64,000 bases of DNA from contig NZ_VUOB01000072.1 of assembly GCF_008386585.1 (NCBI RefSeq), positions 1-64,000 of the forward strand, in the 5' to 3' direction. The position numbers and the translations under genes are program-made. The notes under the pieces were generated by a model. The model was not told where the DNA came from and ran no database searches. It worked only from the letters and a program-made list of their open reading frames with translations. Of the stretch, positions 36,024 to 45,237 are shown piece after piece; position 1 is the first letter of the stretch; the number at the start of each line of letters is the position of its first letter. The DNA comes from Solihabitans fulvus (GTDB taxonomy: Bacteria; Actinomycetota; Actinomycetes; Mycobacteriales; Pseudonocardiaceae).

Positions 36024-36273
36024 AGGCGTACCCCCAAGAACACGGTGATCCAACGCGGACGAGACGGACGTTGGGCCGGCACGGGCGGGTGCGTCGAGAG
36101 TCGCCCTGCAACCTTGGCCCGCCACCGGTTCTCAGCGTGCTGTCGGAGCCGCTGTCGCGGTAGCCCCAGATGGAGACGCCACAATGGACGCATAGACCGA
36201 GGTGTTCGCCCATTTCGGAGGTGCTACGGGGTAGGCGAAACGGGCATACCGCTTACGGATACCGCTGGGTGCC

Positions 36274-37110
36274 CTAGGCCCCCGCGGCGGGCACGGGGCG
36301 CGGGCCGAGGAAACCGCGGACCGCCGATGGCGTGCAGCCGACCTCGTCGCGGACCGTGCGGGTCAGGTGCGCGTGGTCCGCGAAGCCCAGCTCCGCCGCC
36401 AGGCGGGACAAGCTCGACTCGCCCGCCTCGATCCGGTCGAGCACCATGCGCACCCGCAGTCGGTTGCGGAACCGAGTGAGGGTCTGCCCGGTCTCGCTGC
36501 GGAACACCCGGCTCAGGTAGGTCGGCGACACGCTGACCTGTCGGGCAAGCGACTCCAGCCCGAGCGAGACCGGGTCAGCGACCAGCGCTTCCCTTGCGGC
36601 TTCAACCATCCTGCGGCGCGAGTTGGAACCGCGGGAGTCCGTGGAGCCCGCCGGCCCGCACTGCTTGGGGTCGAGCAGCGCCGCGGCCAGCCGCAATACG
36701 TGGTCGCTCAGCTCGAACCGGTCGGCGCCCCCGCGCGCGCAGGCCAGGAGCTGCCGGTGGGCCAGGTCGACCCGGCCGCTGGTGAACATCGGGCCGACCG
36801 GGATCGACCGGCGGTCGGCGGTGAGATCGGCCAACAACACCGGGGACAGCACGACCGACGTCGACGTGTCGTTCGCGCCGACCCGGTGGGCTATCGACTG
36901 CTCGTCGCCGGCCTGCACCGCGTACACGGTGGCCGGGTCGGCGAGCAGCTCCCATTTGCTCACCCGCAGCCGGAACACACCGTGCCGGACGAAGACGAGT
37001 CGGTAGGCCGTGCTGGCCTCCGGGCTCGTCCAGGACGGCTCGTGCATACGCACGTGCACGTCGTCGATGGCGAAACCCGGACCGGCGGCGAGACGCGTGA
37101 TATTGCGCAT
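36274..37110 (-). CDS. AraC-family transcriptional regulator
   Basis: 278 residues. The N-terminal ~150 form a cupin-like effector part; the C-terminal ~100 hold the double helix-turn-helix (LGLESLARQVSVSPTYLSRVFRSETG, then LSRLAAELGFADHAHLTRTVRDEVGCTPSAVRG), the XylS/AraC signature. It precedes the lipid operon on the same strand with a 250-base gap and probably controls it or the upstream acyl-CoA dehydrogenase. The inducer is unknown. Confidence 0.9.
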   Translation of the reverse strand: MRNITRLAAGPGFAIDDVHVRMHEPSWTSPEASTAYRLVFVRHGVFRLRVSKWELLADPATVYAVQAGDEQSIAHRVGANDTSTSVVLSPVLLADLTADRRSIPVGPMFTSGRVDLAHRQLLACARGGADRFELSDHVLRLAAALLDPKQCGPAGSTDSRGSNSRRRMVEAAREALVADPVSLGLESLARQVSVSPTYLSRVFRSETGQTLTRFRNRLRVRMVLDRIEAGESSLSRLAAELGFADHAHLTRTVRDEVGCTPSAVRGFLGPRPVPAAGA

Positions 37111-37280
37111 CGGCGTGTGGACGCGGCCAGGAGAAAGCCCGCGCCCAGCCCCCTCCCCTGCTCTGGCCGCGCCCTAGCGGAAGACCAGCCTGGCGACGAC
37201 GACTTCGTGATCGAGGACATCCCACTCTACTCGCGGCGTCGAGCGCGCCGGTGGCGTGGTGTTGCGCCAGACGGTCGCCC

Positions 37281-38432
37281 TTAGTGGTCCGCGAGCACCT
37301 GCTTGGCCATCACCGTCCTCAGGATCTCGTTGGCCCCCTCGTAGATCTGGGTCACCTTCGCGTCCCGCATCATCCGTTCCACCGGCGCGTTGCGGGTGTA
37401 ACCGTGGCCGCCGAGCAGCTGCACGGCGTCCGTCGTGACCTGCATGGCCGTGTCCGACGCGAAGCACTTCGCCGCGGCGGAGAAGAAGCGCAGATCGGGG
37501 CTGTCCTGGGTGGATCGCGCGGCGGCCGCGTAGGTCAGCTGCCTGGCCGCCTCCAGGTGCATCGCCATGTCGGCGAGCTTGAACCGGAGCCCCTGGAAGT
37601 CCGCCAGCGGACGGCCGAACTGGCGCCGCTGCGCGACGTAGCCTGCGGCGTGGTCGAGCGCACCCTGCGCGATGCCGACGGCCTGCGCGGCGATGGTGAT
37701 CCGGCTGTGGTCGAGGGCGCCGAGCGCGAGCCGCAGACCCTCGCCCTCGGCACCGACCAGCCGGTCCGCCGGCACGTGCACCCCGCGCAGGTGGACCGGG
37801 CAGGTCGGGGAGCCCCGCATGCCCAACTTGTCCTCGTCGGGCCCGGCCGAGACGCCCTCGTCCGTGCTGTGCACCACGAACATCGACACGCCGTGCGCAC
37901 CGGCGTCGGGATCGGTCACAGCGGCCACCAGGTAGTAGTCCGCGACCCCGGCGTTGGTGATCCAACGCTTGTCCCCGTCGATGCGGTAGCCGCCGTCCAC
38001 CCGCACGGCCCTGGTGCGCACCGACGCGGCGTCGCTGCCCGCGTCCTGCTCGGACAGGGCGAACGCGAGGATCGCCCCGTCCCGCAGCGGACGCAGGTAC
38101 CGCTCACCGAGTTCCGCCGACCCGGACAGCAGCAGCGGCAGCGACGCGAGCCGGGTCACGTTGGGCGTCAGCGACGAGGACGCGCAGACCCGCGCGACCT
38201 CCTCGACGATCAGGCATGAGGTGAGCGTGTCGGCGCCGTCGCCGCCGTACTCCTCCGGCACGTGCGGCGCGTACAGGCCCTCGGCCACCAGCGCCCGATG
38301 GGACGCCACCGGGAACTCCCCGGTGGCGTCGACGGCGGCCGCGTTCGGCGCGATGACCGCCTCGGCGACCTTGCGTACCCGGTCGCGCACCGCACGGTGC
38401 GCCTCGCTCAACGTGGCGTCGGTGATCCGCAC
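37281..38432 (-). CDS. Acyl-CoA dehydrogenase (FAD)
   Basis: 383 residues with the usual acyl-CoA dehydrogenase landmarks: ALSEQDAGSDAASVRTRAV (first signature), WITNAGVADYYLV, RRQFGRPLADFQGLRFKLADM, QLLGGHGYTRNAPVERMMRDAKVTQIYEGANEI. The catalytic Glu is the one in IYEGA near residue 364. It would introduce a trans-2 double bond into an acyl or amino-acyl thioester on CoA or a carrier protein. In NRPS clusters such enzymes often desaturate a carrier-bound residue or fatty acyl chain. It lies 41 bases after the IleRS gene on the same strand. Confidence 0.9.
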   Translation of the reverse strand: MRITDATLSEAHRAVRDRVRKVAEAVIAPNAAAVDATGEFPVASHRALVAEGLYAPHVPEEYGGDGADTLTSCLIVEEVARVCASSSLTPNVTRLASLPLLLSGSAELGERYLRPLRDGAILAFALSEQDAGSDAASVRTRAVRVDGGYRIDGDKRWITNAGVADYYLVAAVTDPDAGAHGVSMFVVHSTDEGVSAGPDEDKLGMRGSPTCPVHLRGVHVPADRLVGAEGEGLRLALGALDHSRITIAAQAVGIAQGALDHAAGYVAQRRQFGRPLADFQGLRFKLADMAMHLEAARQLTYAAAARSTQDSPDLRFFSAAAKCFASDTAMQVTTDAVQLLGGHGYTRNAPVERMMRDAKVTQIYEGANEILRTVMAKQVLADH

Positions 38433-38473
38433 CCCGCAACGCTCCTCTCGTTGTCAGTCGGGAATTCCCGAGT

Positions 38474-41400
38474 TCAGTGCTCCGCCAGCACGCGCAGGTC
38501 GACGAGCAGTTCGCCGTCACCGATCGAGATCCGCTCGGCGGACTGCGGGTCGACCTCGTCGCGCATCCTCGGCGCGCGGACGCCGCCGGTGATCTCCTCG
38601 GGGTGCAGCCGCAGCATCGACGCGAGTTCGCCGCCGGGGTCGACCGCGACCGAGACGCCGAGGTGCACCTTGTCGGCGATCTGGTAGCCGCGGCGCTTGC
38701 GCAGCTCGTTGAGCATGCGGACGAACTCCCTGGCCAGGCCCTCCAGCTTGAGTTCCTGGTCGAGCGTGACGTCGAGGGCCACGTGGCAGTCGCCGTCCGA
38801 GGAGACCTGCCAGCCGGCGATCGGCTCCTCCAGCACGCGCACCGCGTCCGCCGGCACGGCGACCGTCTCACCGGCCGCCCCGTCGGCGCCGCCGATCACG
38901 ACGGTCAGCTCCGCCCCGGCGGCCATTGCGGACAGCACGTCCTCGCCGTCCAGCGTGCGCAGCGCGGTCGCGACCTGCTGGGTCTGCTTGCCGAAAAGCC
39001 TGCCGAGCGCGCGGAAGTCCGGCTTGACCGTGTAGGTGACCAGGTGGCCGCTTTCCTTGTCCGCCTGGGAGATCTCCTTGACATTCAGTTCGGCGGCGAC
39101 CACGTCGCGCACCAGCCCGATGTGGTCGCGAAGATCGGCCGGGATGGTCAGGATGGCTCGCCGCAGCGGCACCCGCACCGGGACGCTTGCGGTGTTGCGC
39201 GCGTCCCGACCGAGCGTGACCAGCCTGCGGGCCAACGACATCGCCGTGCGCAGGCCGGGGTCGACGGCGTTCGTGTCGGCCACCGGGAACGGGGCGAGGT
39301 GGACCGAGTCGGCCGGTCCGTCTGGGCCGCGCCGCACCAGGTTCTCGTGGATCTCGTCGGCCAGGAACGGGGTGAACGGGGCGAGCAGCCCGGCCAGCGT
39401 GGTCACGCAGGTGTGCAGCGTGGCGAACGCGGCGCGGGTGTCCTCGCTCAGCTCGACACCGGGCTCGCCGTGGTAGAACCGTTCCCGCGTGCGCCGCACG
39501 TACCAGTTGGACAGGTCCTCGACGAACAGCCCGATCCGTTTGCCGGCACGGGTCACGTCGAAGTTGCTCATCGCACTGTCCACTTCGGACACCGCGTCGG
39601 CGAGATCGGCGAGCACGTACTGGTCCATGACCGGACGTCGCATCAGGTCCGGCGCCGGCAGGTCCGGGCTCCAGCCGCTCAGGTTGGCGTAGGTCACCAG
39701 GAAGTAGTAGGTGTTCCAGACCGTCATCAGCAGCTTGCGGGTCACCTGCTGGATGCCCTCGTCCCACACCCGCCGCGACTGCCAGGGGTTGCCCTCCACC
39801 AGCAGCAGCCAGCGCAGCGAGTCGGCGCCGTGGGTGCCGATCAGCGTCCACGGGTCCAGCACGTTGCCGACCGACTTCGACATCTTGCGGCCCGACTCGT
39901 CCACGATGTGCCCAAGACACAGGGCCCGCCGGTAGCTGCTCTCGCCGAACAGGAGCGTGGACACGGTTTGCAGCGAGTACCACCAGCCGCGAGTCTGGTC
40001 GATGGCCTCTGCGGTGAGGTCGGCGGGGAACAGCTCCTTGAAGGCCTCCGCGCTACCCGGCACGTGCGGGTAGCCGTGCTGCGCGAAGGGCATCGAACCC
40101 GAGTCATACCAGGCGTCGATCACCTCGGGGACGCGGTGCATCACTCCGCTGGCGCAGGACGGGCAGCCGAACTCGACGTCGTCGACGTAGGGACGGTGTG
40201 GGTCCAGTGTGGACAGTTCCTGGCCGGCGCGCTCGCCGAGCTCGGCCAGCGACCCGACCGCGATCGTGTGCGCGCACCCCTGGCACCGCCACAGCGGCAA
40301 CGGCGTGCCCCAGTACCGTTCCCGCGACACGGCCCAGTCCACGTTGTTAGCCAACCAGTCGCCGTACCGACCGGTCCGGATGTGCTCAGGCCGCCAGTCG
40401 ACCTCCGCGTTCCCGTCGATCAACTGGTTGCGGTAGCTGGTGGTCCCGATGAACCAGCAGAGCTTCGCGTAGTACACCAGCGGCGTGTCGCACCGCCAGC
40501 AGAACGGGAAGGAGTGCTGGTACATCTCGGTGTGCACGGCGAGGCCGCGCTCGCGCAGGTCATCGACCACCCGCTCGGTGGCGTCCCGGATGTACATGCC
40601 GGCGAACGGCCCGATCCGGTCGTCGAGGTGGCCGTCGGTGCCGACGCCGTTGATCACCGTGACGCCGTTCTCCTTGGCGACCCGCATGTCGTCCTCGCCG
40701 TAGGCGGGCGCGGTGGACACGATTCCGCTGCCAGTGCTGGTGCTGACGAAGTCGCCGAGCACGACGTAACGCCACGAGGCCGGGTCCCCGTCGGGGTCGT
40801 CCGGCGAGCCGGGGCCGACGTACTCGTACGGACCCCGGTAGCGGGCGCCGAGGATCTCGTCGAGCGCGACGTCGCGCAGCACCTCGGCGTCCGGGCCGAG
40901 CACCGGCTCGACCCGCTCGGCGGCCAGCACCACCAGGTGCGCGCCGGCCCGCCCACCGCGCGCGAGCACGTAGTGGATGTCCTTGCCCACCACGGCAAGG
41001 CTGCTGAAGATCACCGTCCACGGCATCGTGGTCCACACGAGCAGGGAGGCGCCGGCGAGGTCCCCGTCGACGCCCGACCCACCGGGTGCCAGCGGCCCGC
41101 TGAGCAGGGGCAGCCGGGTGTAGACGCTGAGGTCCTTGGTGTCGGCGTAACCCTGGGCGACCTCGTGGGAGGACAGGGTCGTGCCGCACCGCGTGCAGTA
41201 CGGCACGATGCGGTGGTCCTCGTAGAGCAGGCCGCGATCGAAGATCGTCTTCAGCGACCACCACACGCTCTCGACGTAGGACGTGTCCATCGTCTGGTAC
41301 GGGTTGTCGGTGTCGACCCAGTACCCGATCCGGTGGGTCAGCCGCTCCCACTCGCCCACGTACCCGGTGACCGACTGCCGGCACCGCTCGTTGAACTCGG

Positions 41401-41746
41401 CGACCCCGAACCGCTCGATCTCCGGCTTGCTGGCGATGCCGAGCTGCTTCTCCACCTCGATCTCGACGGGAATGCCGTGGCAGTCCCAGCCGGCGCGGCG
41501 CGGGATGCGGTAACCCTTCATGGCGAAGAACCGGGGGAAGACGTCCTTGAAGACCCTGGCCTCGACGTGGTGCACGCCGGGCCTGCCGTTGGCGGTCGGC
41601 GGGCCCTCGTAGCACCGCAGCAGGGGCGCCTCGGGGCCGCCCGCGCTCAGCGACCGTCGGACGACGTCACGTTCGCTCCACCGCCGGAGCACCCGTTCTT
41701 CCATGTCAACAAAACTCGGATGGACCTCGACGGGATCGAACGGCAC
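38474..41746 (-). CDS. ileS: Isoleucyl-tRNA synthetase, likely resistance copy
   Basis: 1090 residues from GTG 41746 (GAGGA 7 bases before). Class I motifs: YEGPPTANGRPGVHH with the HIGH equivalent at 57-60, and KMSKS at 621-625. It is the long actinobacterial/eukaryote-like IleRS type. The CP1 editing domain has WTTMPWT near 238-244, but the usual GTGxVH...ED motif reads GSGIVSTAPAYGEDD (339-353), so the conserved His is Ser. The common PSWYIRTT block is also changed (KLCWFIGTT). It sits inside a biosynthetic cluster with no tRNA genes and no T-box leader that I can find, as expected for a self-resistance copy. It could still be the only ileS gene. Confidence 0.93.
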   Translation of the reverse strand: MPFDPVEVHPSFVDMEERVLRRWSERDVVRRSLSAGGPEAPLLRCYEGPPTANGRPGVHHVEARVFKDVFPRFFAMKGYRIPRRAGWDCHGIPVEIEVEKQLGIASKPEIERFGVAEFNERCRQSVTGYVGEWERLTHRIGYWVDTDNPYQTMDTSYVESVWWSLKTIFDRGLLYEDHRIVPYCTRCGTTLSSHEVAQGYADTKDLSVYTRLPLLSGPLAPGGSGVDGDLAGASLLVWTTMPWTVIFSSLAVVGKDIHYVLARGGRAGAHLVVLAAERVEPVLGPDAEVLRDVALDEILGARYRGPYEYVGPGSPDDPDGDPASWRYVVLGDFVSTSTGSGIVSTAPAYGEDDMRVAKENGVTVINGVGTDGHLDDRIGPFAGMYIRDATERVVDDLRERGLAVHTEMYQHSFPFCWRCDTPLVYYAKLCWFIGTTSYRNQLIDGNAEVDWRPEHIRTGRYGDWLANNVDWAVSRERYWGTPLPLWRCQGCAHTIAVGSLAELGERAGQELSTLDPHRPYVDDVEFGCPSCASGVMHRVPEVIDAWYDSGSMPFAQHGYPHVPGSAEAFKELFPADLTAEAIDQTRGWWYSLQTVSTLLFGESSYRRALCLGHIVDESGRKMSKSVGNVLDPWTLIGTHGADSLRWLLLVEGNPWQSRRVWDEGIQQVTRKLLMTVWNTYYFLVTYANLSGWSPDLPAPDLMRRPVMDQYVLADLADAVSEVDSAMSNFDVTRAGKRIGLFVEDLSNWYVRRTRERFYHGEPGVELSEDTRAAFATLHTCVTTLAGLLAPFTPFLADEIHENLVRRGPDGPADSVHLAPFPVADTNAVDPGLRTAMSLARRLVTLGRDARNTASVPVRVPLRRAILTIPADLRDHIGLVRDVVAAELNVKEISQADKESGHLVTYTVKPDFRALGRLFGKQTQQVATALRTLDGEDVLSAMAAGAELTVVIGGADGAAGETVAVPADAVRVLEEPIAGWQVSSDGDCHVALDVTLDQELKLEGLAREFVRMLNELRKRRGYQIADKVHLGVSVAVDPGGELASMLRLHPEEITGGVRAPRMRDEVDPQSAERISIGDGELLVDLRVLAEH

Positions 41747-42106
41747 CTGTCGTCCTCGCATTTCTACGGTCGGCCGGCGCACACCGGCCAGGGTTCGCTG
41801 TCGGCTCGCCGACGATTTGCGGCGCACGCCAGGTCGGGACCGACGCCCTGGCATGGCTGGGCGACACCGCGGCCGCGACGTCTCGCAGACTAGCGGGACG
41901 CGGCGATCAGTGACTTGAAGATTCCTGTCCGACTCCGTGCCCGGCGGAGGGCCATCGACCGACACACACGGGCTACTACTTTCGTCACAATTGCCGGCAC
42001 CCGCGCCAACGGGCATTTCACCGAGGGACGAACCGGGCTAACCTAATTACCAGGACCCAAAAAAGCGGCGCAAAGGCTGGTCACGGTGATCGAACCAGGA
42101 CAGGCA
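41747..42106. other. Divergent intergenic region, IleRS / DUF190
   Basis: 360 bases without a gene. It must carry promoters for IleRS (left) and DUF190 (right). It contains one copy of an 18-base element (41914-41931) shared with the gap before the cupin gene. I looked for an ileS T-box (TGGNACCGCG on the minus strand) and for a fluoride riboswitch before DUF190 and recognise neither. Confidence 0.5.
41914..41931 (-). promoter_or_regulatory. Shared regulatory element, copy 1
   Basis: On the minus strand CGGACAGGAATCTTCAAG, 167 bases before the IleRS start. It differs by one base from copy 2 in front of the cupin/MDR genes. Probable operator or promoter element used by both minus-strand units. 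Confidence 0.5.
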
Positions 42107-42454
42107 ATGCGGCTGACAGTGCTGGTGGGCGAGGAGACCTGGCAGCACAGACCGGTCTATTACGAGATCGTCCGAAGGGCGCACGCCGCCGGGCTGGCCG
42201 GCGCCACCGTGCTGCGGGCGATCGAGGGCTACGGAACGACCCTGAAGGTCCACAGCACCCGGCTCCTCTCCCTGGTCGACGGCCTGGGCTTCGTGGTGTT
42301 GATCGTGGACCGGGAGGACCGCATCCGAGACTTTCTGCCCAGACTCGACGGGCTGATCCACCATGGGCTGGTCACCCTCGACCGGCTGGAGGTCGTCGTG
42401 CCGGCCCGCCGAGGCGAGCAATCCAGACCTCGTTTGTTCGGCCACCGTCGCTAG
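42107..42454 (+). CDS. DUF190 protein (PII-like fold), fluoride-associated family
   Basis: 115 residues from ATG 42107, with AGGA 6 bases before. It has the DUF190 pattern: LTVLVGEETWQHRPVYYEIVRRAHAAGLAGATVLRAIEGYG, then VVLIVDREDRI and a C-terminal strand RLEVVVPAR. DUF190 genes are known to travel with crcB/fluc fluoride channel genes in bacteria; the biochemical role is not settled. Here it lies in the middle of a fluorinase cluster, alone on the plus strand, divergent from IleRS. A part in fluoride handling or sensing is a reasonable guess. No crcB gene is seen in the window. Confidence 0.8.
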   Translation: MRLTVLVGEETWQHRPVYYEIVRRAHAAGLAGATVLRAIEGYGTTLKVHSTRLLSLVDGLGFVVLIVDREDRIRDFLPRLDGLIHHGLVTLDRLEVVVPARRGEQSRPRLFGHRR

Positions 42455-42510
42455 GCGATTTCTCGCGGTCGAACGAGTTTCCATCCGATCGACGCATGCG
42501 GCATCCCTCC

Positions 42511-43698
42511 TCACTCCACTCCGCTCGCCAGGCGGGCGGCCATCAATCGCGCCGCCTCCGTCACGAATGGCGGCCGCAGCAATTCGAAATGGCCGCCGCC
42601 GAGTTGTTCGACCGACAGCCCGTGGCCCACCACCCGCCGCCATTCCGCGATCTGCTCCTCGGTAAGTGCACCCAGAAGAAGTAACGCGCGCACGTCGGTG
42701 CGGTCGCTGCGCCGGTATTCCGACAGGACCCGCAGCTGCCTGCGGTACTGCACGAGCCACTCGGCCAGCCACTCGGGCTGCACCTCCTCGCCCGCTCTGC
42801 TCAGCCCGGCCGAGAGCAGCCGCAGCCCGAGGTCGTCGTCCTTGCCGACGTCGACGACGACGGGCTGGTACCGCCGCAAGGCGAAGGACTCCCACAGGAA
42901 CTCGGCGAACTCCCCGACCTGTCCGTCCACTCTGGACTCCGTGTCCGGCCGGGTCGGCGGTGGGCTGTCCAGCAGCACCAGGCCGGGGCGGTTCGTCGAG
43001 CCCCGGTCGGCGAGTCGCCGGACGGCGTCCAGGCCGACCAGGCCACCCATGGACCAGCCGCCGAGCAGGTCCGGCCGCGCGAACCGGTCGGTCAGCGCCG
43101 CCAGGTAGGACTCGCTCATGGCCTCGACCGACTCCGCGTGCTGCGCGTCGTCGCACGCGGTGATGGTCCAGTGCGAGGGCAGCGCGGCAACCAGGTCCCG
43201 GTAGGCCGCGCCGACGCCGGCGCCCGGGTAGTACAGGTGCAGGTGCGGTCGCCCTGCGTCGTTGAGCACCACCAGTTCCGGCGGCGCCTTGGCCGAGGGC
43301 TGGCAGGCCGACGGCACGTCGGCGGCGGCGGCCTGCGCGACCTCGGGAACCATCAGCCGGCCCGTGTTCAGCCCGCGATAGGTGGTCAGCACGTCCTCGA
43401 CCACCCTGGCGAGCCCCGGCTGGTCGACCTCCGCCGGGTCGGAACAGAAGTGCAGCTCCGAGCGGGAACCCGTGCACAGCAGGGTTCCCCGCAGCACGTC
43501 GCCGGGGACCGTGTCCAGCTCGCGGACCGCCTGCTCGTGCAGTGTGTCGTCGCGCTCGGACCAGCAGACCCTGGCCAGGCTTGTCGGCAAACGCGACAGC
43601 TGGAGCCCGCCCGTCACGAACAACCACGCGCGCTCCAGCACCCGGGCCTGAAGGTCCCCGGGCGACGCGACCCTGTGCACGCACACGTCCTTGTTCAA
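42511..43698 (-). CDS. Alpha/beta-hydrolase thioesterase with N-terminal extension
   Basis: 395 residues from TTG 43698, with GGGAG just before and only 3 bases after the MbtH stop. The C-terminal ~250 residues form a thioesterase of the NRPS kind: LYYPGAGVGAAYRDLV, nucleophile Ser in GGWSMGGLVG near 215, and His in GGGHFELLR near 375. The N-terminal ~140 residues are unassigned, with a Cys-containing segment (LLCTGSRSELHFCSD). It could release the peptide from the NRPS at 46641, which has no thioesterase domain, or act as an editing thioesterase. Confidence 0.82.
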   Translation of the reverse strand: MNKDVCVHRVASPGDLQARVLERAWLFVTGGLQLSRLPTSLARVCWSERDDTLHEQAVRELDTVPGDVLRGTLLCTGSRSELHFCSDPAEVDQPGLARVVEDVLTTYRGLNTGRLMVPEVAQAAAADVPSACQPSAKAPPELVVLNDAGRPHLHLYYPGAGVGAAYRDLVAALPSHWTITACDDAQHAESVEAMSESYLAALTDRFARPDLLGGWSMGGLVGLDAVRRLADRGSTNRPGLVLLDSPPPTRPDTESRVDGQVGEFAEFLWESFALRRYQPVVVDVGKDDDLGLRLLSAGLSRAGEEVQPEWLAEWLVQYRRQLRVLSEYRRSDRTDVRALLLLGALTEEQIAEWRRVVGHGLSVEQLGGGHFELLRPPFVTEAARLMAARLASGVE

Positions 43699-43701
43699 CG
43701 G

Positions 43702-43878
43702 TCACTCCCGCAGGCTTGCCGGCCGGATGTCCGGCCAGATCGCGGCGATATGCGTCAGACACTCCTTCTCGCTGCCTTGGAAGCCTTCGTCCCGCCAGCC
43801 GGGCGCATTCGTCCGGAAGGCGGGCCAGATCGAGTACTGCTCTTCGTCGTTGACCACGACCTTGACCACCGGGTCCAC
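43702..43878 (-). CDS. MbtH-like NRPS helper protein
   Basis: 58 residues starting with GTG 43878 after GAGG. Clear MbtH signature: VKVVVNDEEQYSIWPAF, then APGWRDEGFQG, ECLTHIAAIWPDIRPASL. It should serve the adenylation domain of the NRPS at 46641-50258. It lies 17 bases after the MFS exporter and just before the thioesterase in the same operon. A second, independent MbtH is present at 9101, so each NRPS system has its own. Confidence 0.93.
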   Translation of the reverse strand: MDPVVKVVVNDEEQYSIWPAFRTNAPGWRDEGFQGSEKECLTHIAAIWPDIRPASLRE

Positions 43879-43895
43879 GGTCTATCCTCCCCTGT

Positions 43896-45236
43896 TCAGC
43901 CGGGCAGATTCGCGGTGGAGACCACGTCGTCGTGGTCTGGTAACTGGGTTTCCAGGTCGCGGACGCTCCTGGTGAGCGCCGCGGCCAGCGCGCAGACGGT
44001 GCCGATGGTGCCCGCCGCGAGAAAGATCAGGCCCATGCCGCCGCCGGGTCCGGTGCCAACGAGCGGGCCGAACGTTGAGGCGAGGCTGCCGCCGGGCCGC
44101 ATCTGCGGCGTCAGGTAGTGGTCGACGAGCGGGCCGGAGATCGCGAAGCCGACGGGCAGCGCCAGGTTCTCGAACAACTGCGTGGCCGCGAACACCCGTC
44201 CCCGCACGCCGGAGGGCACCTTCAGCTGCCAGATCGCCTGGCTGTATCCCTCCACGAACGGCACCGTCAGCCAGGCGAAGAACCAGGCCACCGCCCACAC
44301 CACCAGGGTGTTGCCGAGCCCGATCCCGATCTGCCCGAGCACGCTGAAGGCCAGGATCCCGCCGATCACGAACCGCATCTTCTTCTCCGGCGGCCGAACG
44401 CGCGTCAGCACGAGCGCGCCGCACACCCCGCCGACGGCGCCGACCGACTGGACGATGCCGAGCTGGAACTGGTCCTCGCCGGTGCGCGCGAGGATCATCG
44501 GGATCAGCACCACGAAGCCCATGGCGGAGGTCAGCCCCACCATGGTGTTGAGCGCCAGCAGGCCGGTCAGCCCGCGCCGGTGGGCGATGTAGCGGAAGCC
44601 CGCCGTCCAGTCGTGCCACCACGACGCGACCTTCTCGCCCTGGCGGTCCGGCTTCGACGGCAGGCGCACGAGGAAGACGGTGCCGATCGCGATCACATAG
44701 GCCAGCACGCCGACCAGCAGGATGCCGCTGGTGGAGAACGCGTCGAGCAGCACACCGGCCAGGGCAGGGGCCGCGATCGCGGGCAGCGACCTGACCAGCG
44801 ACAGCATCCCGTTCGCCTTGGGGTACTGCTCCTTGGGCAACAGGTCGGCGACGGTCGCCGCGTAGGCGGGGAACTGGAACGCGAGGAAGGCCCCGGTCAG
44901 CGTGTTCGTGGCGACGAGCTGCCACAGCTGCACGTGCCCGCTGAGGAACAACAGCAGCAGGATTCCCGTCGTCACGGCCGAACCGATGTCGCTGAGCATG
45001 ATCGTGAGCCGCCGGCTGAGCCGGTCGATGAGCAGGCCGGCGAACGGGCTGCACAGCACGGTGGCCCCGAACGCGCAGAAGGTCAGCACCGCGAGCGCGG
45101 ACGCCTGCCCGGTCTCCCGCCACACCCAGATCGCCAGCACGAAGTTCGTCATCCGGGTGCCGACGGCGGACAGCACCTGGCCGATCCACAGCACGGAGAA
45201 CGCCGTCATCCCGGTCAGCTGTCTCGGCTTGGCCAT
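43896..45236 (-). CDS. MFS efflux transporter
   Basis: About 446 residues with twelve hydrophobic segments. It is of the enterobactin-exporter/TetV-like MFS group: FSVLWIGQVLSAVGTRMTNFVLAIWVWRETG opening, DRLSRRLTIMLSD loop between helices 2 and 3, and GQIGIGLGN in the second half. Start ATG 45236, 1 base after the stop of the stand-alone C-domain gene. Position within the NRPS operon makes it the likely exporter of the cluster product, hence also a resistance factor. Confidence 0.88.
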   Translation of the reverse strand: MAKPRQLTGMTAFSVLWIGQVLSAVGTRMTNFVLAIWVWRETGQASALAVLTFCAFGATVLCSPFAGLLIDRLSRRLTIMLSDIGSAVTTGILLLLFLSGHVQLWQLVATNTLTGAFLAFQFPAYAATVADLLPKEQYPKANGMLSLVRSLPAIAAPALAGVLLDAFSTSGILLVGVLAYVIAIGTVFLVRLPSKPDRQGEKVASWWHDWTAGFRYIAHRRGLTGLLALNTMVGLTSAMGFVVLIPMILARTGEDQFQLGIVQSVGAVGGVCGALVLTRVRPPEKKMRFVIGGILAFSVLGQIGIGLGNTLVVWAVAWFFAWLTVPFVEGYSQAIWQLKVPSGVRGRVFAATQLFENLALPVGFAISGPLVDHYLTPQMRPGGSLASTFGPLVGTGPGGGMGLIFLAAGTIGTVCALAAALTRSVRDLETQLPDHDDVVSTANLPG

Positions 45237-45237
45237 G

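Noticed and set aside
41747..42106. T-box leader for IleRS or fluoride riboswitch for DUF190
   Set aside because: An ACCGCGG string occurs on the wrong strand for IleRS, and no GGCGATG...CCGCC / TGATGGC...CTAC fluoride motif is present. A covariance search would be decisive.
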